NCBI GenBank assembly: GCA_947259145.1
Contig: CAMYLB010000309.1
Coordinates: 1-37,860 of the forward strand
Reading direction: 5' to 3'
DNA length: 37,860 nt
From: an uncultured Woeseiaceae bacterium
GTDB lineage: Bacteria; Pseudomonadota; Gammaproteobacteria; Steroidobacterales; Woeseiaceae
Position numbers and translations under genes: made by a program. This document shows, piece by piece, positions 28,187 to 36,682 of this stretch; within the stretch, counting starts at the first letter, position 1, and each line of letters begins with the position of its first letter. Under the pieces are notes generated by a model. That model searched no databases. It was given only the letters and a program-made list of their open reading frames with translations, and was not told where the DNA came from.

Positions 28187-28684
28187 CTACTCCGGATCCC
28201 AGTTGCCGATGTCGGCGTCAAGGCCGTCACCGCCGGGGCGGCCGTCGCGGCCAAGCGTATAAATATCAATTTCGCCGTTGTTGCCCGGATTCAGGTACTG
28301 GTAAGGATTCCCCCAAGGGTCTTTCGGCAGGCGATCCAGGTAGCCACCCTGTTTCCAGTTGCGGATACTCGGGTCAGTAGGCTTCGTGGTCAGGGCCTCG
28401 ATCCCCTGTTCCGTTGTCGGGTAGGCAAAATTGTCGAGACGGTAGAATTTCATCGCGTTCTCGATGTTCGATATCTCGGCATTGGCCTTGGTGATTTGCG
28501 CATCGTCGATTCGACCAATGACGTTCGGTGCGACAATAGCGGCAAGAATGCCGATGATGATCACGACGACCATAATCTCGATCAGTGTGAAACCCTGTTG
28601 CCGCGTAACGCGACGCTGTGCCCTGGAATTCTGACTCAATTGTTGTTGCTCCGAAGCGGTCTCGCCAAGCTGCGGCGGGACCAC
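28187..28684 (-). CDS. gspG: Type II secretion system major pseudopilin GspG
   Basis: QQGFTLIEIMVVVIIIGILAAIVAPNVIGRIDDAQITKA...YRLDNFAYPTTEQGIEAL...LPKDPWGNPYQYLNPG...DADIGNW. Confidence 0.96.
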   Translation of the reverse strand: MVPPQLGETASEQQQLSQNSRAQRRVTRQQGFTLIEIMVVVIIIGILAAIVAPNVIGRIDDAQITKANAEISNIENAMKFYRLDNFAYPTTEQGIEALTTKPTDPSIRNWKQGGYLDRLPKDPWGNPYQYLNPGNNGEIDIYTLGRDGRPGGDGLDADIGNWDPE

Positions 28685-28725
28685 CTGATTGACTCTTAAT
28701 TAACGTAAACGTCAGTATATCAAAC

Positions 28726-29343
28726 ATGGGGTTAGACAAACTCGATCGAAATCCGGAGGCAGCGCCTGGAGCAGGGCGATGGTTGCTGCCGGTCCTCGTC
28801 CTGCTTATTGCCGTTTTGCTTGCGCTGGGGGGCGAAATGACGCGGCAATGGCTGCGGTTCGACCGTGTGGAAATAGATGCGGGGGAGCTCTGGCGCCTGG
28901 TGACCGGTCATTTCGTGCACCTCGGCTGGTCGCATCTTGCGCTGAATGGCGCGGGGCTGGTCCTGGTCTGGTACCTGGTGGGCGACGCTTTTGACCGGCT
29001 TCGGTGGTTTCTGATTGGTGTCTTCACCGTGATCATAATGGACATCGGTCTCTGGATATTCGATCCGATGCTCATGTGGTACGTCGGTTTGTCGGGGCTG
29101 CTACACGGCATTCTCGCCGCAGGACTCATGGAAAAGCTCAGGAAACCCGACAGGGAGGCCCTCATCCTGATGCTGCTACTGCTCGCCAAACTGGCCTGGG
29201 AGCAGTTCAGCGGACCCCTGCCGGGATCCGAGAGCACGGCCGGCGGCACGGTCGTCGTCGATTCACACCTGTTTGGGGCGCTGGGGGGTGTTGTGGCGGC
29301 GATTTTGCTCCGGATTAGAGTCCGGCACACGGCATCTATATAA
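28726..29343 (+). CDS. Rhombosortase (rhomboid-family intramembrane serine protease)
   Basis: GELWRLVTGHFVHLGWSHLALNGAGL, GLSGLLHG, VVDSHLFGALGGVVAA; multiple TM helices; divergent from gspG. Confidence 0.85.
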   Translation: MGLDKLDRNPEAAPGAGRWLLPVLVLLIAVLLALGGEMTRQWLRFDRVEIDAGELWRLVTGHFVHLGWSHLALNGAGLVLVWYLVGDAFDRLRWFLIGVFTVIIMDIGLWIFDPMLMWYVGLSGLLHGILAAGLMEKLRKPDREALILMLLLLAKLAWEQFSGPLPGSESTAGGTVVVDSHLFGALGGVVAAILLRIRVRHTASI

Positions 29344-29344
29344 T
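29339..29344 (+). promoter_or_regulatory. Consensus TATAAT -10 element upstream of fabD, overlapping the rhombosortase stop codon
   Basis: ATCTATATAATCCGCGG; the -35 is only weakly recognisable. Confidence 0.4.
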
Positions 29345-29392
29345 CCGCGGCACTCGGCCGGAGTGGGCGGCGCGGGTATTAACGACCAGGCA

Positions 29393-30246
29393 ATGGAGAC
29401 GGTTTTGACGATCGCAATGGTATTTCCCGGGCAAGGGTCCCAGTCGCTGGGCATGCAGGCCGATCTGGCAAGCGCGTTTCCGGTCGTCCAGGAGACCTAC
29501 GCTGAGGCGAGTGAGATTCTGGGCTACGACCTTTGGCAGCGGGTTCAGGAGGGTCCTGCCGAACGATTGGGCGAAACCGTCGTAACCCAGCCAGCAATGC
29601 TGGCTGCGGGCACGGCCGCCTACCGGGTCTGGCAGGCCGCAGGCGGCTCACGGCCGGCGCAAATGTCGGGGCACAGCCTGGGGGAGTACACGGCGCTCGT
29701 GTGCGCCGGCGCCGTAGGCTTCGCGGATGCAATGCGCGTGGTCAAACGCCGCTCCGAACTCATGCAGGCAGCCGTACCGGTCGGGATCGGTGCGATGGCC
29801 GCGGTACTCGTCAGGTGGTGATCGCTGGACACGCTACGGCGGTCAGCCAGGCCGTCGCCTACGCGAAGGAGCATGGTGCCCGGCGCGCAATCCTGCTCCC
29901 GGTCAGCGTGCCATCACATTCATCCCTGATGCGCGAGGCTGGCCTATCCCTTGCCGAGACCCTTGCCGCAACCGACTTCACGGCGCCCGAGATTACCGTC
30001 ATCAGTGCCGCGACCGCCGAACCTTACTCCGACGCTGCCGACATACGAAACAAGTTGTCTTTGCAGGTATACAGCCCCGTGCTTTGGGTTCGGACTGTCG
30101 AGGCGATGATAGCGGGCGGTGCAACGTCAATCATTGAATGTGGACCGGGCAAAGTCCTGGCGGGACTGGTTCGTCGCATAGACAAGAACACGCCGGTCAG
30201 CTTTATCGATAATAGTGACAGCCTGCAAAAAGCAATGCAGGGCTAA
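29393..30246 (+). pseudogene. fabD: Malonyl-CoA:ACP transacylase (FabD), frame disrupted near 29810
   Basis: MVFPGQGSQSLGMQADL..., SGHSLGEYTALVCAGAVGF, RSELMQAAVPVGIGAMAAVL in frame 1. QVVIAGHATAVSQAVAYAKEHGARRAILLPVSVPSHSSLM, ECGPGKVLAGLVRRI in a second frame. Confidence 0.92.
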
Positions 30247-30272
30247 AAACATTCCTAACCGAAGGACAATTC

Positions 30273-31028
30273 ATGAGCCAGCTCTTCAGTACGGACGCCC
30301 TTGACGGCGAAATCGCTTTGGTCACGGGCGCATCACGCGGTATCGGTGCGGCTATTGCCGGGTCGCTCGGCGCGGCAGGTGCCACGGTAATCGGCACAGC
30401 AACGAGTCAGGGCGGTGCCGAGGGAATTTCAAAAGCGCTGGGCGACCAGGGGCGCGGCATCGTCCTCAACGTTGCAGATGAGGAGTCAGTGCAAGCGGCA
30501 CTGAAGGAGCTGCAGGCCAACGAGGGGAACCCGACGATCCTGGTTAATAATGCGGGCATCACGCGCGACAACCTGCTCATGCGTATGAAGCAGGAGGAAT
30601 GGGACGAGGTCATTGCCACCAACCTGACCGGTCTGTACCGCATGAGCAAGGCGTGTCTTCGGGGAATGATGAAAGCGAAGAAAGGTCGCATCATAAGCAT
30701 CGCCTCCGTAATCGCTGTGATGGGTAACGCCGGGCAAGCGAACTACGCTGCGACGAAGTCCGGCATGATCGGCTTTTCGAAATCGTTGGCGCGAGAAATC
30801 GGATCCCGTGGTATTACAGTCAACGTCGTTGCGCCGGGTTTTATCGACACAGACATGACAAAAGTCCTGTCGGAAGAGCAGCGCAGTACGATGTTGGCGC
30901 AGGTGCCGCTGGGTCGACTGGGAGCGGGGGAAGACATAGCCAATGCCGTACTATTTCTGGCATCGGCGGGTGGCGCCTACATCACCGGGGAGACGTTGCA
31001 CGTCAACGGCGGCATGGTGATGGACTAG
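30273..31028 (+). CDS. fabG: 3-oxoacyl-ACP reductase FabG
   Basis: IALVTGASRGIGAAIA, LVNNAGITRDNLLMRMKQEEWDEVIATNL, GQANYAATKSGMIGFSKSLAREIGSRGITVNVVAPGFIDTDMT. Confidence 0.96.
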   Translation: MSQLFSTDALDGEIALVTGASRGIGAAIAGSLGAAGATVIGTATSQGGAEGISKALGDQGRGIVLNVADEESVQAALKELQANEGNPTILVNNAGITRDNLLMRMKQEEWDEVIATNLTGLYRMSKACLRGMMKAKKGRIISIASVIAVMGNAGQANYAATKSGMIGFSKSLAREIGSRGITVNVVAPGFIDTDMTKVLSEEQRSTMLAQVPLGRLGAGEDIANAVLFLASAGGAYITGETLHVNGGMVMD

Positions 31029-31124
31029 GTGTTGCTATTCGGATTGCGGGCCGGGCCCGAATCAGCGTGAATTATCGTTCCGGGCGTGTAGATTGCCGTG
31101 AATGATTCACATACAATAGCCCCC

Positions 31125-31222
31125 CACGACCGGCGCGCTCCTTGAAATATCAAGGGCTTACACTTAATTCGGTCGTGTAAACGGACCAATCAGAGCGCCG
31201 TAAGAGTGGCCTTGTAAGGCCA
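31125..31222 (+). promoter_or_regulatory. Structured region upstream of acpP (nested inverted repeats)
   Basis: CACGACCG (31125-31132) / CGGTCGTG (31170-31177) enclosing CCTTGA-AATA-TCAAGG (31140-31155), then TGGCCT-TGTA-AGGCCA (31207-31222). Confidence 0.5.
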
Positions 31223-31295
31223 TCCGGACGGAGATATAACGCGGTTTGGGTCCACCGCAAAGGAATATTGAGTCTTCTTGGGAGAAGCAACCACT

Positions 31296-31538
31296 ATGAG
31301 CAGTATTGAAGAACAAGTTAAAGGCATCGTTGCTGAGCAACTCGGGGTTAAAGAAGACGAGGTAACGAACGACGCTTCCTTTGTCGATGATCTTGGCGCG
31401 GACTCGCTCGACACGGTCGAGTTGGTAATGGCCCTTGAAGAGGAATTCGAGACAGAAATTCCCGACGAGGACGCGGAGAAGATCACCACAGTCCAGCAGG
31501 CAATCGACTTCGTAACCGCTCGCCAAAGCAAGGATTAA
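31296..31538 (+). CDS. acpP: Acyl carrier protein
   Basis: [63 protein letters not shown]. Confidence 0.97.
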   Translation: MSSIEEQVKGIVAEQLGVKEDEVTNDASFVDDLGADSLDTVELVMALEEEFETEIPDEDAEKITTVQQAIDFVTARQSKD

Positions 31539-31620
31539 GCAAGCAGGCGCGGCGTCAATCGTCGCGTCCTCTCTCTTCAGTTCCGAACGACGCTCCTGTC
31601 GTTCAATATCGGACATATCA

Positions 31621-32862
31621 TTGAGCAAACGACGTGTCGTCATAACCGGTATGGGCATTATTTCGCCGGTCGGCAGTCGCCTGGATGACGCATGGAACAG
31701 CGTTTGCGCAGGGGTATCCGGTATTTCGCTGGTTGAGGACTTCGATACGAGCGCCTATCCAACCCGCATCGCGGGCCTGGTGAAAGACTTCAACGTAGAC
31801 GACTACCTTTCTCCGAAAGATCAGCGCAAGAACGATCCGTTTATTCACTACGGCGTGGCCGCAGCGATGAACGCCATTGATGATGCGGGTCTCGAGATCA
31901 GCGCAGAAAACGGCCATAAGATCGGCGTCGCGATGGGCTCTGGCATCGGCGGTATCAAGTTCATCGAAGACAATCACAACAAGATGCTGGCAGGCGGTCC
32001 GCGCAAGGTCTCGCCGTTCTTCATTCCGGGAAGCATCATCAACATGACGTCGGGGCAGGTCAGCATCCTGCAGCATATTACCGGGCCCAATATTTCGATC
32101 GTAACGGCGTGCGCGACATCAACACATTGCATCGGCCTCGCGGCCCGCAGCATCGAGCATGGCGATGCCGAGGTCATGCTCGCCGGCGGCTCTGAATTTG
32201 CAACTACGCCGTTGGCGATGGGCGGTTTTTGTTCTGCGCGGGCGATGTCTACCCGCAACGACGATCCGACCCATGCGAGTCGTCCCTTCGATAGCGGACG
32301 CGATGGCTTCGTGTTGAGTAACGGCGCCGGGTGTGTCGTTCTTGAAGAGCTTGAGTACGCGAAAGCGCGCGGCGCGCAGATCTATGCCGAGCTGATTGGT
32401 TTTGGCATGAGTGGTGACGCCTATCACATCACGCTGCCGCCGGCCGACGGGGAGGGCGCTCGCAAGTGCATGACCGCCGCGTTGCGTGATGCCGGTATCG
32501 ACCCGTCCGACGTTGATTATCTGAATGCCCACGGAACATCCACTCCTGCGGGCGACATCGGCGAAACCGTTGGCATCAAACGAGCATTCGGCGATGCCGC
32601 AAAAACACTGACTGTGAGTTCCACCAAGTCAACCACCGGCCATATGCTCGGCGCCGCCGGAGCGGCCGAAGCGATCTTTTGCGCATTGGCCATCAAGAAC
32701 CAGGTTGTGCCTCCTACAACCAACCTGGAAAATCAGGACCCGGAATGCGACCTCGACTATGTCCCGAATGAGGCACGAGACGCGAAAGTTAGAATCGCCG
32801 TATCGAATTCCTTCGGTTTCGGCGGCACAAACGGAAGCCTGGTACTTCGCGCACTTGATTGA
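31621..32862 (+). CDS. fabF: Beta-ketoacyl-ACP synthase II, TTG start
   Basis: KRRVVITGMGIISPVG, TACATSTHCIGLAARSI, NAHGTSTPAGD, NSFGFGGTNGSLV. Confidence 0.95.
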   Translation: MSKRRVVITGMGIISPVGSRLDDAWNSVCAGVSGISLVEDFDTSAYPTRIAGLVKDFNVDDYLSPKDQRKNDPFIHYGVAAAMNAIDDAGLEISAENGHKIGVAMGSGIGGIKFIEDNHNKMLAGGPRKVSPFFIPGSIINMTSGQVSILQHITGPNISIVTACATSTHCIGLAARSIEHGDAEVMLAGGSEFATTPLAMGGFCSARAMSTRNDDPTHASRPFDSGRDGFVLSNGAGCVVLEELEYAKARGAQIYAELIGFGMSGDAYHITLPPADGEGARKCMTAALRDAGIDPSDVDYLNAHGTSTPAGDIGETVGIKRAFGDAAKTLTVSSTKSTTGHMLGAAGAAEAIFCALAIKNQVVPPTTNLENQDPECDLDYVPNEARDAKVRIAVSNSFGFGGTNGSLVLRALD

Positions 32863-34201
32863 ATCTTTCAGTGCGATTGCCGGTCCTGGCCACCTGCGAC
32901 AACTTCATCGCGAACATCCGTCGCGCTATCCGTTCCTGTTACAAAGTACATCAAACAGTGGCTCGCTGGGTCGCTTCGATATCCTGTTTGCATTTCCTGG
33001 ACACACCCTCGAACTCGCACAATCGGGCGAACTGCGGGGTCCCGAAGCTCTACCTGGCCTTTCATTTCTCGATGCGCTTGATCGGTGGTGGTCGACCGAG
33101 CGAGCGCCATCCGAGAGGGCTCCACTGCCGTTTTGCGGCGGTTGGTTTGTCTATCTCGGCTACGAACTGGCTGGCGAAATTGAACCAGCCCTGCAGCTGC
33201 TGCCGGATCCGGTTCTGCCCAAAGCATTTGCGGTGCGATGTCCCACAGCACTGGTTTTCGATCACGAACAAGGCGCTTGCCATTTAGTTAGCGAGTCCCT
33301 TGAATACCAGGACCGCCTGCAGTTGCAGAAAGATGTTGAGGCAGTTCGCAAGCAGCGGCGCTTGCCGAACAAGATCATCAAATCCGTGCACGAGGAAGAA
33401 CCGCACTTATATACCGATGCTGTAATGAAAGCTCAGGACTATATCTCGGCCGGCGATATCTACCAGGCGAACTTGTCCCGGCAATGGTCGGCCACGGTGT
33501 CGAGGCAAGTGAGCGGCAGCGATATCTATGCGTCTCTCTGCCACACCAGCCCGGCACCGTTCGCCGGAATAGCCCGTTGGCAGGGCGTCGAAATCATTTC
33601 TTCATCGCCGGAGAGACTGTTAAGTATTCGAGATGGAATGGCTGCCACCCGACCCATTGCCGGCACGCGACCCCGTTCCGAGAACGATGCGCGTGACAGT
33701 ACACTGTCGGCTGAGCTGTTTTCTCATCCCAAAGAACTCGCAGAACATGTCATGCTCATTGATCTGGAACGTAACGACCTGGGGCGGGTTTGCGACGCTG
33801 GATCCGTCGAGGTGGACGAGATGATGGTGCTGGAAAGCTATTCGCACGTTCATCATATTGTCTCCAACGTCAAAGGCCGGTTGCGTGACGATGTAAAGCC
33901 CGGTCAGGCTATTGCTGCGGTCTTTCCGGGAGGAACTATCACAGGTTGTCCCAAGGTGCGCTGTATGCAGATTATTGCCGAACTTGAGCAGGGGCCGCGA
34001 GGCGCATACACAGGCTCATTCGGTTACCTCAATCGTGACGGTAGCCTGGACCTCAATATATTGATCCGCACAATAGTGAAGCAGGGTAATGAACTCACGA
34101 TTCGCGCGGGGGCCGGCATCGTTGCTGATTCGGATCCTGACGCTGAACTCGAGGAGACCCGTGCCAAAGCAAAGGGCATGTTGAAGGCGTTGGGTCGATG
34201 A
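32855..34201 (+). CDS. pabB: Aminodeoxychorismate synthase component I
   Basis: DIYQANLSRQW, SSSPERLLSIRDG, RPIAGTRPR, HVMLIDLERNDLGRVC, FPGGTITGCPKVRCMQIIAELE. Start uncertain; the TTG at 32855 overlaps the fabF stop. Confidence 0.92.
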   Translation: MIESFSAIAGPGHLRQLHREHPSRYPFLLQSTSNSGSLGRFDILFAFPGHTLELAQSGELRGPEALPGLSFLDALDRWWSTERAPSERAPLPFCGGWFVYLGYELAGEIEPALQLLPDPVLPKAFAVRCPTALVFDHEQGACHLVSESLEYQDRLQLQKDVEAVRKQRRLPNKIIKSVHEEEPHLYTDAVMKAQDYISAGDIYQANLSRQWSATVSRQVSGSDIYASLCHTSPAPFAGIARWQGVEIISSSPERLLSIRDGMAATRPIAGTRPRSENDARDSTLSAELFSHPKELAEHVMLIDLERNDLGRVCDAGSVEVDEMMVLESYSHVHHIVSNVKGRLRDDVKPGQAIAAVFPGGTITGCPKVRCMQIIAELEQGPRGAYTGSFGYLNRDGSLDLNILIRTIVKQGNELTIRAGAGIVADSDPDAELEETRAKAKGMLKALGR

Positions 34202-35043
34202 GTCACTGGTTTCATGACAGCGAGCCGGCTGACGTCGTTTCAATTGACGACCGGGCGTTCCAGTACGGTGACGGACTGTTCGAGACCGTTGCGATTCGCA
34301 GCGGTGAGCCGCGACTCTGGGATTACCACCTCGACCGCATGACCATGGGTTGCGAGCGGCTGCAGATCGCTCTGCCAGATGTTCGATCATTGCGGCGACA
34401 GCTGGACCACGCTGTTACACAAAGCGGTGACATTCCCGGGTACTGCGCCGCGAAAATTGTTGTTAGCTGCGGCGTTTCAGCGCGCGGTTACGGGCGCGAG
34501 ACTCCGACCTCTGCAAAAACGTACATTGGGGTTTTTGCGACCATGCCAGTCGCCAAAGAACTTTATCGCGATGGGGTTGAAACACTGGTCTGTGACACGC
34601 GACTGGCGTTGTATTCCGCAACCGCCGGCCTCAAGACGCTCAACCGCCTTGAGCAGGTCCTGGCGCGCTCGGAATGCATTGCCCGTTCGGCATTTGAGGG
34701 CATGACCCTGGATGCCAGCGAGCGGCTCATCTGCGGTACCATGAGCAACGTGTTTATCGTTTCAAACCAGACCATCATCACGCCGTCGCTGCATCGATGC
34801 GGTGTCGAGGGCGTCATGCGTCGCCACACGATTGAAACACTGCGCGCTAACGATATCGCTGTCGACATTCAGGACGTCAACGAGGACAAGCTTTATCGCA
34901 GCGATGAAGTCTTCCTGACGAACAGCCAGTTCGGCATCCTGCCCGTACGGCGCTGCGGAGAAAAAGTCTGGCAGCACCACCCGGTGACCAACAAGGTGAT
35001 GGCAATGGTGGCAAAGAACGGCGTTGCCGAGTGTGCGGTATGA
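34198..35043 (+). CDS. pabC: Aminodeoxychorismate lyase
   Basis: DRAFQYGDGLFETVAIRSGEPRLWDYHLDRM; GLKTLNRLEQVLAR; ATGA overlaps on both sides. Confidence 0.93.
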   Translation: MSHWFHDSEPADVVSIDDRAFQYGDGLFETVAIRSGEPRLWDYHLDRMTMGCERLQIALPDVRSLRRQLDHAVTQSGDIPGYCAAKIVVSCGVSARGYGRETPTSAKTYIGVFATMPVAKELYRDGVETLVCDTRLALYSATAGLKTLNRLEQVLARSECIARSAFEGMTLDASERLICGTMSNVFIVSNQTIITPSLHRCGVEGVMRRHTIETLRANDIAVDIQDVNEDKLYRSDEVFLTNSQFGILPVRRCGEKVWQHHPVTNKVMAMVAKNGVAECAV

Positions 35044-36074
35044 AGCGCATTGCTGTCGGGCTGTCGATAGTTGTCGCGCTGGCGGTGGCATCGCTCGGTG
35101 TCGGCGTTTGGCAGGTGCATCGATTCATGGAGACAGAGTTACCCGTGCCGGAAAACGGAATTCAATTTGAAATTGCCAACGGGAGTTCCTTCAGCGCCGT
35201 TAGCCGACAGCTGGTGGAGAAGGGCGTCATCCAAAGCGACCGCTTGCTGCGGCTGCATGCGCGTTGGAGCGGCGACGCGAGCAACGTGCAAGCCGGCGAC
35301 TACCTGATCATGCCGGGGGCGACGCCGTCATCCCTGTTGCAACAGTTCACGAGCGGCGCCGTGCGCCTGTATTCCTTCACGATCATCGAAGGATGGAATA
35401 ATCGAGACCTGCTTGCGGCTCTGCATGCGGCTGACGCAGTGAAGGCTTCCATGACCGACGAGGACTGGCCCGGACTCCTGTCGGATCTCGGCGCAAACGT
35501 CGTACATCCCGAGGGATTGTTTTTGCCTGAGACCTATCGTTTCCCGCGTAACACGACGGATCGTGAACTACTCGCGCAAGCGTACGCACTGATGCAAACC
35601 GTATTGGAGGAAGAATGGCGTGCTCGTGACGAGGCGGCGCCAGTGAAGACGCCTTACGATGCACTGATATTGGCGTCAATTGTCGAGAAAGAGACGGCGC
35701 GTGCCGATGAGAGACAGCGCATCGCCGGAGTTTTCGCGCGCCGATTGCAGAAGCGCATGCGCCTGCAGACGGACCCAACCGTAATTTATGGTTTGGGGCC
35801 GCAATTCAATGGCAACCTGACGCGGCGCGACCTGCGGACCGATACGCCCTACAACACGTATACGAGGGGAGGGTTGCCGCCCACACCGATCGCGATGCCG
35901 GGACGGGCAGCAATTTACGCGGCACTGAATCCGGCGCCCGGCAAAGCGCTTTTTTTCGTCGCCACGGGTCTGGGTGACGGCAGCCACGCCTTCTCCGCGA
36001 CCAAAGCCGAACACGACGCCGCGGTCGCGGCGTATTTGCGCCGCTTGCGTCAGCAGCGAAAGCAGGGTGGCTAA
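35040..36074 (+). CDS. mltG: Endolytic murein transglycosylase MltG
   Basis: HPEGLFLPETYRFP, ILASIVEKETARADERQRIAGVFARRLQKRMRLQTDPTVIYGLG, DTPYNTYTRGGLPPTPIAMPG. Confidence 0.95.
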   Translation: MKRIAVGLSIVVALAVASLGVGVWQVHRFMETELPVPENGIQFEIANGSSFSAVSRQLVEKGVIQSDRLLRLHARWSGDASNVQAGDYLIMPGATPSSLLQQFTSGAVRLYSFTIIEGWNNRDLLAALHAADAVKASMTDEDWPGLLSDLGANVVHPEGLFLPETYRFPRNTTDRELLAQAYALMQTVLEEEWRARDEAAPVKTPYDALILASIVEKETARADERQRIAGVFARRLQKRMRLQTDPTVIYGLGPQFNGNLTRRDLRTDTPYNTYTRGGLPPTPIAMPGRAAIYAALNPAPGKALFFVATGLGDGSHAFSATKAEHDAAVAAYLRRLRQQRKQGG

Positions 36075-36075
36075 T

Positions 36076-36661
36076 ATGGATCGCGGCAAGTTCATCACGA
36101 TTGAAGGCATCGAAGGCGTCGGCAAGTCGACCAATATCGCAGTGCTGGTCGAGCGTATCGAGGCCGCCGGCAACAAGGTTCTGACGACGAGGGAGCCTGG
36201 TGGGACTCCGCTTGCCGAGGACATTCGTGACATCGTCCAACACCGCAGTGATGAGCCGATACCCGAGATCGCTGAGCTCCTTTTGATTTTTGCGGCGCGC
36301 CATCAGTGACCGATTTACGGACTCCAGCCGCGCCTACCAGGGGGGTGGCCGGGGCATCCCGATGGCAAGCATCGATCTGCTGGCAGACTGGGTGCATGGT
36401 GACGCGTGGCCGGATCTGACGATACTGCTGGATGCGCCGGTCGAAATCGGCATGCAGCGTGCCGGCCATCGCAGCGCGCCGGATCGTTTCGAACAGGAAC
36501 GCCATGATTTCTTTGAGCGGGTTCGCGAGTGCTATTTGCAGTTGGCCAGCCAGGAACCGTCCCGCTTCATCGTCATCGATACAGCGAGAAATCTCGATGC
36601 GGTCAGAGCGGACATCATCACCCTTGCCGACCAGCTCGTTTCTCATGTAATGCATGAATAA
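36076..36661 (+). pseudogene. tmk: Thymidylate kinase, frame disrupted near 36304
   Basis: GKFITIEGIEGVGKSTNI..., TREPGGTPLAEDIRDIV, AELLLIFAARHQ in frame 1. SDRFTDSSRAYQGGGRGIPM, PDLTILLDAPVEIGMQRA, DRFEQERHDFFERVRECYLQLA in a second frame. Confidence 0.93.
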
Positions 36662-36682
36662 TTATCAATAAGATGTTGTTTT

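Noticed and set aside
16138-36661. Programmed frameshifting or translational bypassing as explanation for the split aminotransferase, addA, fabD and tmk
   Set aside because: Both mechanisms keep all conserved residues encoded; here conserved residues are missing at every junction, which indicates deletion.
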